Source of the DNA: an uncultured Bacteroidia bacterium
Lineage (GTDB): Bacteria; Bacteroidota; Bacteroidia; Bacteroidales; F082
Direction: 5' to 3'
DNA: 64,000 nt
Assembly: GCA_902785755.1 (NCBI GenBank)
Contig: CACZZO010000014.1
Location: 1-64,000 of the forward strand
The notes under the pieces are model-generated. The model was not told the origin of the DNA, searched no databases, and saw only the letters and a program-made list of their open reading frames with translations. Below, one piece after another: positions 1 through 8,082 of the stretch (positions are counted from its first letter, which is position 1; each line of letters starts with the position of its first letter). The position numbers were made by a program, and so were the translations under genes.

Positions 1-30
1 CGCCGCCGAAACCCTTTCGCTTTGAGGCCC

Positions 31-393
31 TTACCGAATAGATTTAAAATCTCTTGAAAAAATGTCAAAAATTACTTGGATTAGAACATAGAAAGCGGGA
101 TAGTCTGGAGTGCCAGTGTGGATTTTCTTCAGCAACCAAGCCATGTTGTCGGCCATGGTGCGCATGGTTTGGAGGCCTTCGGTGTCAAGGGCGGCCTCGG
201 TGAGGGCCAAGTGCGTGTTGCCCTCCTTGCGCGGGCTGCCGTTGATGAGTAATACTTTCATGTCCTTGATTTTTGCGTTGTTGTTGCTGTCTTTTGCTAT
301 GGCCGAGGCAATCGGCGAGGCAATGCCCGCCCCGGCCGCCGCCCCCACTACCGCAACAATCGCTGATTTTTTTATGAATTCTCTTCTGTCCAT
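31..393 (-). pseudogene. Relic of a Tat-exported NADPH-dependent FMN reductase (internal deletion)
   Basis: The 120-residue frame begins with a twin-arginine-like signal (MDRREFIKKSA, then an Ala-rich stretch), followed by the flavodoxin-fold start MKVLLINGSPRKEGNTH at about residues 45-61, which is the FMN-phosphate loop of NADPH-dependent FMN reductases. After about ten more residues it jumps straight to a segment (TMRTMADNMAWLLKKI) that normally lies near the C-terminus of these roughly 180-200 residue domains. The central flavin and dimer region is missing, so an in-frame deletion is inferred. The tail after LLKKI is not family-like. Related intact or partial redox genes occur further right. 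Confidence 0.7.
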
Positions 394-567
394 AGTGGTC
401 GATTATTATTTAAATGCTTTAAGGGGACTTCTAAATTATACTTGGTTTCCTTGTTTTCGGGTTGTCAGGATGCCGAAATCCCGTTTGGGCAGACCTTTCA
501 ACCCGCTGCAAAGATATGCGTTTTTGTCCTTTCTCAAATATAAATTGAGGGAAAAGCTCCATGCAGA

Positions 568-1650
568 TCAATGCTTCAATTTCAAGACAAGGTATTCTGA
601 TTGCGAGCCTATACGGAACTTTCCGCCCCAGATGCCTAACCCTGAAGTGACGTAATAATGTGTGTTTCCGCGTCGATAGGCCCCGTAAGCCTTTTCGTAC
701 AGGATGTCCGTAATCCAGTTGGCAGGCCATATTTGGCCGTGGTGCGTGTGTCCGCTGAACTGGAAATCGATACCGCACCGCTCTGCCTCTTCCAAGTGAT
801 AGGGTTGATGGTCGAGGAGGATGGTGAACAGCGTGTCGGTCGGGGCCAAATCAGACAGCGCACGGCGCGAAGCGTTGCTCCTATCGTCGCGCCCGACGAT
901 CCGAATCCCTGATGCCACAACGGAACTATCGCGCAGCAAGCACATTCCGGCATCCTCATAGAAGGCGAGCGAGGATTCCAAGCCGGCGATATACTCGTGG
1001 TTTCCCAAAGCAGCATAGACTGGGGCGTTGAGGTCGCGGAACTCCTCGTCAAGCCTCCATTCCCTGACGGGTCGGATGGCGCCGTCCAAAATGTCGCCGG
1101 CAAAAAGAACCAAGTCGGGGTGTTCCTCGTTCAAGAGTCGAATCCAGCGTTGCAGTTCCGCTTTGCGGTTGTGATAACCTATGTGCAGGTCGCTGGCCAG
1201 CACAATCGTGAGCGGCTTCTGCAACGGCTTTTCCGTCTTGATTTCAAGCACTTCGCGATGTTTGTGAGGGTAGTGGAGTCCGCCATACAGCAACAAAATC
1301 GCAATGATGCCGAGTACGGTGCAAGTGCCCGCCACCGAATGTTTCAGAAAACTTTCAGGCACCCAATGCAACAGCCGGCCTAATCCCAAAGCCAAAAAGA
1401 TAAGCAACGCATAGAGGAAGAAAATCATCCAAGAGGTGCCAATCTCATAGGTGACAGTGGCCACGCCTATGGGCAGCTTGTTACCTAACCCGTAATGCAG
1501 AAAAACGCAGGCGAAGCAGAGAAGATACACTGCTACGGCCAAGGTCTTTCCCAACGGGGAAAGCGACAAAATGAGCCAGAAACGCCAACTGGTATAGGCG
1601 ATGCAGGAGAGCAGAAAAAGAGGAATTAGAATAAGCATAACATTTCTCAT
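568..1650 (-). CDS. Membrane-anchored metallophosphoesterase (YkuE/YaeI-like)
   Basis: 360 residues from the ATG at 1650; a GTG 18 bases further upstream is also possible. The first 130 residues contain about four hydrophobic membrane segments. The rest is a calcineurin-like phosphoesterase with the full metal-site series (numbered from the GTG): SDLHIG (about 159-164), GD (191-192), GNHE (222-225), DHQP (286-289) and GHTHHGQ (306-312). Such proteins are two-metal phosphodiesterases or phosphatases; relatives act on UDP-sugar lipids or cell-envelope substrates, but the substrate here cannot be read from sequence. It is the only intact gene among the broken genes at the left end of the window. 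Confidence 0.88.
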   Translation of the reverse strand: MRNVMLILIPLFLLSCIAYTSWRFWLILSLSPLGKTLAVAVYLLCFACVFLHYGLGNKLPIGVATVTYEIGTSWMIFFLYALLIFLALGLGRLLHWVPESFLKHSVAGTCTVLGIIAILLLYGGLHYPHKHREVLEIKTEKPLQKPLTIVLASDLHIGYHNRKAELQRWIRLLNEEHPDLVLFAGDILDGAIRPVREWRLDEEFRDLNAPVYAALGNHEYIAGLESSLAFYEDAGMCLLRDSSVVASGIRIVGRDDRSNASRRALSDLAPTDTLFTILLDHQPYHLEEAERCGIDFQFSGHTHHGQIWPANWITDILYEKAYGAYRRGNTHYYVTSGLGIWGGKFRIGSQSEYLVLKLKH

Positions 1651-1841
1651 TGGACATAGATTTTCCACTGTTTTATGCTGGAAACCAATGTGTTTAGTGT
1701 TGAATAATCAAAACAGAATCATATAATAACGCCGCGATGCCGTTTTTATTGTGTGCGGTAAAGGAATCAATAAGAGACTTATGACGAAAATCCGCACCCC
1801 AAGCCTTAACCTGGAATACGGAATAGTGTTTCTTCTTGTTC

Positions 1842-1878
1842 TCAAAGCCCTTTCAACCACTTCTCGACCTTAACGCGA
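1842..1878 (-). pseudogene. C-terminal scrap of a flavodoxin
   Basis: Just beyond the TolC fragment's stop codon the minus strand reads RVKVEKWLKGL and a stop. This is almost the same as the last residues (RAKVEKWLKSL) of the intact flavodoxin ending at 9131. No flavodoxin body is present, so this is read as the 3' end of a deleted copy. Only about 11 residues support it. The rest of 1669-1841 shows nothing recognisable. Confidence 0.5.
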
Positions 1879-2460
1879 CTATTTTAATCCCAAATTTTCC
1901 CCAGCGGCCCTCAGATACCTCAAGCCGCAGAGATACTGCTGGCAGTCGGTTTCCACCTTGGCGGCAAAGGCTTGTTGCCAAAGGGTTTGCGCTTCGAGGA
2001 GGTCGCTGATTGACTCCATGCCTGCCTCGTATTGCTTACGACTGAGTTGGAGGTTCTCCTTTGCCTGCGACAGCGACTTCACCGCCAGTTCCGCTTCAAG
2101 GCAGGCCTCATCAAAGTTGTCGGTGGCTTGCAACAGCTCGAGTTGCATCTTTCCCACCAAGTCCTGACGCTCCAGTTCCACCTGCTCCATCTTGGCTTGC
2201 GCAGCCTTGACCTTGTTGGATCGACCGCCAAAATGATACAAAGGGATGCTGTCATTAAGCACTACGCTGAACGAGCCGCCATCCAGCACCGTTGCATCGT
2301 CGACCTTCAGCCCGTGCATATAGTTGTAGTTTCCTTGCAACCCCACCTGCGGCAGCATCTCTGAACGCACGAGGCGCATTTGTTGGTTCGCCATTTCATT
2401 TTGGCAGTCAAGCATTTGGAACTCGGGACGGGCTTCCAAATGGGCTTCAAACGTTCTGCC
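1879..2460 (-). pseudogene. TolC-family outer-membrane efflux protein, 5'-truncated
   Basis: The frame carries the C-terminal half of a TolC/OEP protein: ARPEFQML, SEMLPQVGLQGNYNYMHG, a coiled-coil helix region (AKMEQVELERQDLVGKMQLE) and the typical YEAGMESISDLLEAQTLW motif before the C-terminus. A full family member has about 430-480 residues; only about 190 family-like ones remain. The upstream end fuses near 2460 to the 3' end of a divergently oriented AraC-type gene, so both 5' ends and the shared promoter are gone. The reading frame continues to 2547 without homology. Confidence 0.75.
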
Positions 2461-2607
2461 ATCGTCAACCAGGCCAAGAGTCTGCTCATGAACGGCCACA
2501 ACATCAGCGAAACCTCGCGCCTCCTGGGCTTCGATTTTCCCCATCATTTCACCCGCCTCTTCAAAAAAGTGACCGGACTCACGCCTAGTGAGTATTTGGG
2601 GAAATAG
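2458..2607 (+). pseudogene. AraC-family regulator, only the C-terminal HTH remains
   Basis: Plus-strand codons encode the second half of an AraC DNA-binding domain: NQAKSLL, NISETSRLLGFDFPHHFTRLF and KKVTGLTPSEYLGK with a stop. The N-terminal sensor domain and first HTH helices are missing. The break coincides with the truncated 5' end of the TolC fragment on the other strand, so a single deletion removed the facing halves of two divergent genes. An AraC regulator divergent from an efflux operon is a common arrangement. Confidence 0.72.
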
Positions 2608-2616
2608 ATCTGTCGA

Positions 2617-3864
2617 TTAATCAATTAGCATCAATTCTTGGCGCTTGTAGGAGATGAGTATCTTTTGTTTGGCAAGCACCTCGCAACCAAAGAGTCCGTT
2701 AATATCTTTGCTCTCTTGCAGATGAGACACGTCGGAGAATGCCGTTTGCAGTTTCTTGAATGTGCGTCCGCCGAGCGTAAGGGTGGTCTTGCCTTTTGTA
2801 ACTGATGCCCGTCCGTCACCATAGCCTATGAGATGGTCTTTCTTGATGCCTTTGACCGTGGATGGATGCAGTTGGGGCCAATCGTTGGGGAGCAAGTTAG
2901 ACTGTGCCCCGCTGTCGAATGCCAGCCGGACTGGTACGCCGCCAACTTGGCAGTCAAATGTCAGCAGGTGGCCTTTCTTTACACCGCTCACCGTCTGACA
3001 GCGATAGCCCTCGTCCAGTAGCCATCGGTAAGTGGTGTCGGGGTTTAGCAGTACTATCTCGCTACGCTTGAGGTCGAACAGCACGTCGAAATCCTTGTAG
3101 AAACTCTGCCCCAGAATACCATGTACTGCTACGCCAACGCTCTCCAGATTGCTCAAATCTGATGTCATGATGTCCGTCTCGTTGAGCGCAACACCGCCCA
3201 TGTCCATCAGTTTCACATGGTGCATACCACTGACAGAACCTTTTCCGACGGCACCTCGGCCGCCATTGCCCATTACCTCTCCGTCAATATTGTGGTCGAA
3301 GTATTTGCTGTTAAGAATGACGCCTGGGGCACCAGTATCGAAGAACATATAGCATGGCTGTCCATCGATGTTGACGGTCACGATTGGCAATCCATCTTGA
3401 AGGTGTAAGGGAACGCGCACCATACTCACTTCGGACTGTGCTTTGGCCGTGGGAGTAGCACTTCGAATTGAAACATCTGCATGCAGCAAATCCGCTTCGA
3501 GCACCAAGTTGTCGGCATTGAAAAGTATTGTCGCCTCTGAGGTGGTGCTGTCAGGCTTCGTTATGATGTAACGCAGCGTTAGCCCCGCGCTGTCCTGTTC
3601 GGTGCCCGCCAGTTCCCAAGCCGTCATGGCAGGCATTTGTGCAATAATCTGTTTCAGTACTTTAGCAGCCGTCGGCTGTTTGATGTTGGTAAAGCGGAAG
3701 TCTGGTGCCAACAGTTCGTCAATGCCATCAGGCGTATGGTTCTGAGCGGCAGTCAGGATGCGCTCTGCCATCTGTTGACATGCGTTTATGTCTTGCGCCA
3801 TGCTTGTTCCGATCACAAGAGTAAAGAAAATAATGACAACTGTTCTCCTTTGCATTTTTCTCAT
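2617..3864 (-). CDS. Secreted retropepsin-like aspartic protease
   Basis: 415 residues with a signal peptide (cut probably after SMAQ, residue 23). Residues 25-130 form a small N-terminal domain of unknown fold. Two retropepsin-like lobes follow, each with a catalytic motif: FFDTGAPG at about 174-181 and AFDSGAQ at about 315-321, plus the flap-associated GILGQSF (249-255) and LFGCEVL (391-397) segments. Two active-site lobes in one chain suggest an intramolecular pseudodimer. Likely periplasmic or outer-membrane associated. It lies 83 bp downstream of the plug-like protein gene and may be the last gene of that sigma-factor operon. Confidence 0.85.
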   Translation of the reverse strand: MRKMQRRTVVIIFFTLVIGTSMAQDINACQQMAERILTAAQNHTPDGIDELLAPDFRFTNIKQPTAAKVLKQIIAQMPAMTAWELAGTEQDSAGLTLRYIITKPDSTTSEATILFNADNLVLEADLLHADVSIRSATPTAKAQSEVSMVRVPLHLQDGLPIVTVNIDGQPCYMFFDTGAPGVILNSKYFDHNIDGEVMGNGGRGAVGKGSVSGMHHVKLMDMGGVALNETDIMTSDLSNLESVGVAVHGILGQSFYKDFDVLFDLKRSEIVLLNPDTTYRWLLDEGYRCQTVSGVKKGHLLTFDCQVGGVPVRLAFDSGAQSNLLPNDWPQLHPSTVKGIKKDHLIGYGDGRASVTKGKTTLTLGGRTFKKLQTAFSDVSHLQESKDINGLFGCEVLAKQKILISYKRQELMLID

Positions 3865-3947
3865 TATTTAAGCATAAAACATTATGTGGAAAGGCAGTGT
3901 CAGCCCTAAAACTGACATCTGCCCTTATCGTGCGAGATGTTTACAGA

Positions 3948-4454
3948 TTACTTCTTGGTTGTGATAAGAATGGCACACTTGGGGGCTGTCTTATATGTCT
4001 TCATATATTCTTCAGAGATTTTCTGGAAAGTGGAATTTTCTTTGTCTTTAATAACTGTCAAGGAATCTATCTTGGGTGATGGCATTGACTGGATTTCTGA
4101 ATAAGTAACTATCTTACCGTCAAGCACATAAACAATCTCACCTGCTTCTGCACGAATGACATCAGTGGTAACGCCTGTATTAACAGATTCGCCAGACTTT
4201 ATTACTTTTGATGTTGAAAGAACCTTTACGCTCTTTACATCTTCTCTACCCGTTAACTCTGAGGTGATAATTGAGTGAAGGTTGTGTTCAGAGTCAATGG
4301 AATAATTGATAATTGTCTTGCCAACTAACTGTGATCCATCGAAGTTTTCGACCTGCAAACCATCAATCACGTAGATTGCCTTTCTCGTTTCCTGTGCACC
4401 CATAGTTGCAACAGTGAATACTGCTACAAGCAGCAATAATACCTTTTTTTTCAT
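3948..4454 (-). CDS. Small secreted protein with TonB-receptor plug-like repeats
   Basis: 168 residues with a signal peptide (MKKKVLLLLVAVFTVATMGA). The mature part holds two copies of a plug-domain pattern: AIYVIDGLQV...VKSVKVL and IVYVLDGKIV...IDSLTVIKDKE, ending in AILITTKK. Bacteroidetes TonB receptors use the same YVVDG...SITVLKD...ITTKKG core in their plug, but there is no barrel here. A free-standing plug-like protein downstream of a sigma/anti-sigma pair may work in signalling or as a periplasmic partner; this is inference. Confidence 0.7.
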   Translation of the reverse strand: MKKKVLLLLVAVFTVATMGAQETRKAIYVIDGLQVENFDGSQLVGKTIINYSIDSEHNLHSIITSELTGREDVKSVKVLSTSKVIKSGESVNTGVTTDVIRAEAGEIVYVLDGKIVTYSEIQSMPSPKIDSLTVIKDKENSTFQKISEEYMKTYKTAPKCAILITTKK

Positions 4455-4479
4455 CTTAAATAATTTAAAAGTTAATATT

Positions 4480-5019
4480 TTATTGAGATTTTAATTCTAT
4501 CGAAATTCCATCAGAGCATCGTTTTAGCATGAACGAACTTGGTGGTTCATTTGATGTAGTGGTCTTTATGATAAAGCCATCATTACATGAAAATGCTGTT
4601 ATGGCCATATCATTAGTTCCTACGTCAGAAAGGATGTTGATAGCTTCCAGTAATTCAGAAGTGCTAATCTCGGGCTGTTTCTCTGCATTGTCAGTTGGGT
4701 AGACTGGCAAGAACAACACAACACAAATTATAGCGGCAGCTGCTGAAACTATCCAGGGCAGAGCCACAATCTTTCTTTTTATACTTCCTCTTTGCATTAG
4801 GCGGTCGAATTCGTCAGCCTTTTCTTCCGAAATTTCAGGCCATCCGATGAGATTGGAGGTTTGAAGCATGAGCAGAACATCTTCTTCCTCGGCAGAGAGG
4901 GCAATGCCTGTTCCACTTAGGAAATCAGCTAGCAAGCGTTCTTCCTCGAATGTTGTTTCTGCATTCAGATAGCGTCTGACGAGTTCCTGACGTATCTTTT
5001 CATCGTTGAGATTAATCAT
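4480..5019 (-). CDS. Anti-sigma factor-like single-pass membrane protein
   Basis: 179 residues when started at the ATG that overlaps the sigma factor's stop codon (ATGA). The N-terminal 80 residues are cytoplasmic and acidic (RRYLNAETTFEEERLLADF is typical of Bacteroidetes anti-sigma proteins). A basic stretch (SIKRK) and one transmembrane helix (about 90-110) follow, then a short periplasmic domain. It should bind and hold the ECF sigma encoded directly upstream. Translational coupling by overlap supports a fixed stoichiometry. Confidence 0.75.
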   Translation of the reverse strand: MINLNDEKIRQELVRRYLNAETTFEEERLLADFLSGTGIALSAEEEDVLLMLQTSNLIGWPEISEEKADEFDRLMQRGSIKRKIVALPWIVSAAAAIICVVLFLPVYPTDNAEKQPEISTSELLEAINILSDVGTNDMAITAFSCNDGFIIKTTTSNEPPSSFMLKRCSDGISIELKSQ

Positions 5020-5525
5020 TTTTTGTTCCTTCCTATCTTTAAGAGTTCCATCATTTTCTTTCTTGCAGCGCATATCATCGTCTTAGTACTGGTGGGCGTT
5101 GCATTACAAGCTGCGGCGATTTCCATCATTGACATTCCTTCGCTCCGCATCATCAACATTCGTTGTTGCGTTCTCGGCAGTTTTGCCAATGCATTGCTTA
5201 TTATCCGCTCGGTGTCGTGAGTAATCATCGACTGATCAGCCTGTATGTTCCCGATTATGTTGCTGGCCTCGTCAAGCGGCTCATGTTGCCCTTTATTGAG
5301 TTTCAAGATGTCAATGCACACATTTTTTGCAATCAATATAGCCAGTGCTTCGGGCTTCTGATACTCGTTTAACCTTTCTCGCATCTGCCACAGACGTAAA
5401 AGAGTTTCTTGTACGGCATCCTCCGCGTCGTAAGCCAGTTCCTGCTTGTCGAAGAAACTCCTGCAGAGATTCATCAACTTTGGACGAACGGACGTTGCGA
5501 TATTTTGAAAGTCTTGCGATTCCAT
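5016..5525 (-). CDS. ECF-type RNA polymerase sigma factor
   Basis: 169 residues with region 2 (YDAEDAVQETLLRLWQMRERL, about 32-52) and region 4 (LPRTQQRMLMMRSEGMSMME followed by an HTH with TSTKTMICAARKKM). No extra domains. First gene of an operon with the anti-sigma protein (ATGA overlap) and the plug-like protein, a common Bacteroidetes cell-surface signalling layout. Its own target promoter cannot be deduced here. Confidence 0.9.
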   Translation of the reverse strand: MESQDFQNIATSVRPKLMNLCRSFFDKQELAYDAEDAVQETLLRLWQMRERLNEYQKPEALAILIAKNVCIDILKLNKGQHEPLDEASNIIGNIQADQSMITHDTERIISNALAKLPRTQQRMLMMRSEGMSMMEIAAACNATPTSTKTMICAARKKMMELLKIGRNKK

Positions 5526-5649
5526 TTTGTTTATGCACTTCTGCTATTAACACGAATAATAACGGGAAAGGTAAACTAAAAATTTGTGTTTAGAAGTGAA
5601 ATAGTAGTCGAGCCCACTAATCCTATCCTAATTTCGGAAACCGCTGACT

Positions 5650-5723
5650 TAATTCGGCACAGAAATAAGCGGCACATCCAACACGACAGAAATCCTTGCA
5701 AAGGTGGATGGCGTGAAGTTGTG
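5650..5723. repeat. 74-bp dispersed repeat, copy 1
   Basis: About 89% identical to 49933-50006. On the minus strand it could encode a tail ending ARISVVLDVPLISVPN and a stop, and that reading is kept in copy 2. It also contains a short palindrome (CCTTGCAAAGG) that is changed but still self-complementary in copy 2 (CCTAGCTAGG). It lies between the ECF sigma gene and a YhcG relic; 5526-5649 shows nothing else. Confidence 0.7.
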
Positions 5724-5724
5724 G

Positions 5725-5769
5725 CTACTTATTCTCTTGTTGCAATCTATACAATTCCTTTTTTTGCTC
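5725..5769 (-). pseudogene. C-terminal relic of a YhcG/DUF1016 nuclease
   Basis: Directly after the kinase gene the minus strand reads EQKKELYRLQQENK and a stop, matching the end (EQQKELYRLQQDDK) of the intact DUF1016 protein at 48824. Only these 14 codons remain. The scrap sits between the kinase stop and the 74-bp repeat; the other repeat copy lies next to the intact DUF1016 gene. Confidence 0.6.
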
Positions 5770-5773
5770 AAGC

Positions 5774-6589
5774 CTATATTATCTTAACCTCAGTCGTTAG
5801 GTTACGTACCCCTCCACAACGAAGGCTTGGCGTATTGATTCGTATATCGCAATCTACCACAAAAATGTTTCCTTCTTTTGAGCGTATCACATTCTCATCG
5901 TGCAGGTCGCTCAAATAGATTTCAGGGGTGGCGAAAGTCCAATTTCTCGGATTGATGAGCTTGAATCCAATGTGTTCAGCAAATAATGCGATTTCTTCAT
6001 CGGACATGTGTGTACCTTCAATGAAAGGCTGCTCTGCCACAATCTTGAAATCATCGTCTGCAGTGCGTCCAAATCCCAACACCTTTAGTGCGGTTTCTGG
6101 GAAATAAGTGTTATGCAGCGAGATACGGTCAAGTGCTAGAATGGGTTGGATAAAATAGTCAAGCCCAATGGCTTTTATCAATGTGACACCATGGTCGTAA
6201 ACAATAGCTTCTCCGCCTTCTGCAATTTGCTCGCCTAACATGCGCGGCAGGGCGTCTTCGACACGTTCTGTCCAACAACCGACTTTTCTTGCCCATTGCT
6301 CTATGCGTTCAGCCTGCTTCGCTCCGCGTTGGACTTCGCTTTTGAAGTCGCCGACATCTGGTGTAGCATCTCTATCTGCCGCAGTTTCTGCTCCCGCGAG
6401 TAGGGATGCAATGACATGCGTAGCACCTCCCATTGAGCAGCCATACTGTTCTGCCGATGAAAATCGCTTATATACAAGCCGTTGTGTGATGAATTGTTCT
6501 GCATACGACTCCAGTTTTGAAAGACCGTTGGCAGTGAAGCCCTCGTCGATAATCGAATGGATGCTATGCCAAAAGTCTTGGTTGTTCAT
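5774..6589 (-). CDS. Protein kinase-like domain of the polyvalent-protein type
   Basis: 271 residues from the ATG at 6589, which follows a promoter box by about 35 bp. Kinase-like landmarks are a nucleotide-lobe segment (GGEAIVYDHGVTLIKA), a catalytic-loop-like LSDLHDENVI and a metal-site-like FVVDCDIRINTP. This matches the stand-alone Ser/Thr/Tyr kinase-like family found in phage and conjugative-element polyvalent proteins. The N-terminal third (Ala-rich, QRGAKQAERIEQWARKVGCW) is family-specific. Likely role in mobile-element or conflict biology; the target is unknown. No second polyvalent domain is fused. Confidence 0.7.
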   Translation of the reverse strand: MNNQDFWHSIHSIIDEGFTANGLSKLESYAEQFITQRLVYKRFSSAEQYGCSMGGATHVIASLLAGAETAADRDATPDVGDFKSEVQRGAKQAERIEQWARKVGCWTERVEDALPRMLGEQIAEGGEAIVYDHGVTLIKAIGLDYFIQPILALDRISLHNTYFPETALKVLGFGRTADDDFKIVAEQPFIEGTHMSDEEIALFAEHIGFKLINPRNWTFATPEIYLSDLHDENVIRSKEGNIFVVDCDIRINTPSLRCGGVRNLTTEVKII

Positions 6590-6623
6590 TTTTGATACGG
6601 TTGAATCATTATCCAATAATGCG

Positions 6624-6631
6624 CAAAAATA
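6624..6631 (-). promoter_or_regulatory. Bacteroidetes -7 box for the kinase gene
   Basis: On the minus strand this reads TATTTTTG followed by C, the Bacteroidetes -7 consensus, about 35 bp upstream of the kinase start. Confidence 0.55.
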
Positions 6632-6640
6632 CAACTTTTT

Positions 6641-6703
6641 TCAAAATGCCGCCATCGGTTCGTTCATTCCCAGAATGAACTTGGTGAAGCTCTTAAGTTC
6701 CAT
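6641..6703 (-). CDS. Possible 20-residue peptide or 5' relic
   Basis: A short frame MELKSFTKFILGMNEPMAAF starts 2-3 bp after a -7-like TATAATTTTG, directly downstream of a terminator hairpin. The same terminator-plus-promoter arrangement precedes the TfoX gene at 48709, so this may be a decayed gene start rather than a working peptide. Confidence 0.25.
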   Translation of the reverse strand: MELKSFTKFILGMNEPMAAF

Positions 6704-6721
6704 GGTGCAAAATTATAAATT

Positions 6722-6755
6722 ATCCGCAATCCAAGCCTTTGCCTGAATTGCGGAT
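6722..6755 (-). terminator. Hairpin terminator and promoter module, copy 1
   Basis: ATCCGCAAT and ATTGCGGAT form a 9-bp stem around a 16-nt loop. It lies downstream of the DUF4440 gene and directly upstream of a -7-like box. The same hairpin with nearly the same loop occurs at 48750-48781 downstream of the DUF1016 gene. Confidence 0.6.
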
Positions 6756-6820
6756 GGGAATGATAGAATGTCTCTTTGGAATGGCAATGACATCCTTTTT
6801 TGGCAGTCGTCTTACTGCAA

Positions 6821-7246
6821 CTAATATGTACTGGCTTGCGATGAGGTGAACCTCCACTGGCCGTCTTGTTTCTCAAGAGTAAAACGCAAACGTAATCTCC
6901 AAGTGCCGCGACTGCCACCAAATACTGCCGCTGTCACGCGACTTTTGCCTGTCAGCGTTGCGGTGTTGCCCTTTATGGCGATGTCCATCTCTTCATGCTC
7001 TGCTGAATAATAGTTGAGCGTGCCATCGGCAATAGCACGAATATATTCTGCTTTCGACTGCCGCATGCCGGTCATGTGGATGAGCACAAAATCGTCGGCA
7101 TGGACACGGTTTAGGGTCACCGTGTCCTTAGCCACCATAGCCTCATACATTTCTCGGTAAAGGGCTTCTATTTGCTCTTTGTCCGTCTTTGCTTGCATGA
7201 TTATTGTCGTCATTCCAAGAAACAGTATCGTAATAAGGCGGTTCAT
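6821..7246 (-). CDS. Secreted NTF2/SnoaL-like (DUF4440) protein
   Basis: 141 residues starting at the ATG that shares one base with the SDR stop codon (TAATG). A signal peptide (MNRLITILFLGMTTIIMQA) precedes a cone-shaped alpha+beta NTF2-like domain: IEALYREMYEAMVAKDTVTLNRVHADDFVLIHMTG at the start and a C-terminal beta-sheet (RLRFTLEKQDGQWRFTSSQAS). Family members are diverse binding or small-molecule enzymes. Last gene of the acetyltransferase, flavodoxin, DUF362, SDR operon. Confidence 0.78.
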   Translation of the reverse strand: MNRLITILFLGMTTIIMQAKTDKEQIEALYREMYEAMVAKDTVTLNRVHADDFVLIHMTGMRQSKAEYIRAIADGTLNYYSAEHEEMDIAIKGNTATLTGKSRVTAAVFGGSRGTWRLRLRFTLEKQDGQWRFTSSQASTY

Positions 7247-8082
7247 TAATGTGTAGCCTTGAGGTATTGTAAGTCTCCATACCAGTAGGATGCCGTACAT
7301 CCACCGTCAATCAGAAAATCGGCACCGCTGATGAAACGCCCACGGCTTGACATCAGGAACTCTGCCAAATCTCCTACTTCATCAGGCGTTCCGGCTCGAC
7401 GGGCGGGCATCCCCTCGATCATCTTCAGGTAGCCATCCTTGCGTGGACCATGAAGTTCGTCGTTGGCCAAGGGCGTGATGATGATGCCCGGGGAAATAGA
7501 GTTGATGGTAGCGCCTCGTCGTCCCCAACGGGTAGCCTCGTACATCACGCGAAGCACATTGCAACGCTTCGAGTATTGATAGGCTTTTAGCGTGTCGTTG
7601 ATTTCCTTCAGGAATGGCAAATCCAACAGTTTGTCAACAGAAGTTGTGGCTAAGGCGTCGTTTTGTTCCTGTGGTAAGGCGGACAGACGATGACCGCTCT
7701 GTGAAGAGATAATCACACCTGAACCATCCTCGGCAATCACCTTTCCAAACTCCTCCAGCAGTACGCTTGTGCCATATAGGTCAACGCGAAGAATTTCTTC
7801 AACGGGAGCCTGCGAGGGTGACACGCCAGCGGCATTCACAACATTCGTTACAATACCCTTGCTGGTAGCGAACTCCACCAACTTCAGAATATCTTTCTTT
7901 GAACCAAGGTCACACTTGATGGTTGCGCACTCAAAGCCAGCATCCTCCAGAGTCTTTGCAGCTCGCTGAGCGTTCTCTATGGAAAAGTCAGCCAGCACAA
8001 TGAGCTTACCAGCCGACACTCGGCGGATGATCGCTTGCCCGATGCTTCCAGCACCCACCAAAACGGAAACTTGTTTCTTCAT
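7246..8082 (-). CDS. SDR-family NAD(P)-dependent oxidoreductase
   Basis: 278 residues. An N-terminal dinucleotide loop (VGAGSIGQA, variant of TGxxxGxG), NAAGV (the NNAG equivalent), a catalytic Ser in IISSQSGHRL, YQYSK (the YxxxK pair) and SPGIIITPL near the substrate loop identify a short-chain dehydrogenase. The GAGSIG loop is like that of atypical SDRs. Start overlaps the DUF362 stop (ATGA) and the stop overlaps the next start, so it is translationally coupled on both sides. Substrate not deducible. Confidence 0.88.
   Translation of the reverse strand: MKKQVSVLVGAGSIGQAIIRRVSAGKLIVLADFSIENAQRAAKTLEDAGFECATIKCDLGSKKDILKLVEFATSKGIVTNVVNAAGVSPSQAPVEEILRVDLYGTSVLLEEFGKVIAEDGSGVIISSQSGHRLSALPQEQNDALATTSVDKLLDLPFLKEINDTLKAYQYSKRCNVLRVMYEATRWGRRGATINSISPGIIITPLANDELHGPRKDGYLKMIEGMPARRAGTPDEVGDLAEFLMSSRGRFISGADFLIDGGCTASYWYGDLQYLKATH

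Noticed and set aside
110..655. Long plus-strand frame at the left edge
   Set aside because: Antisense to the FMN reductase relic; composition not protein-like.
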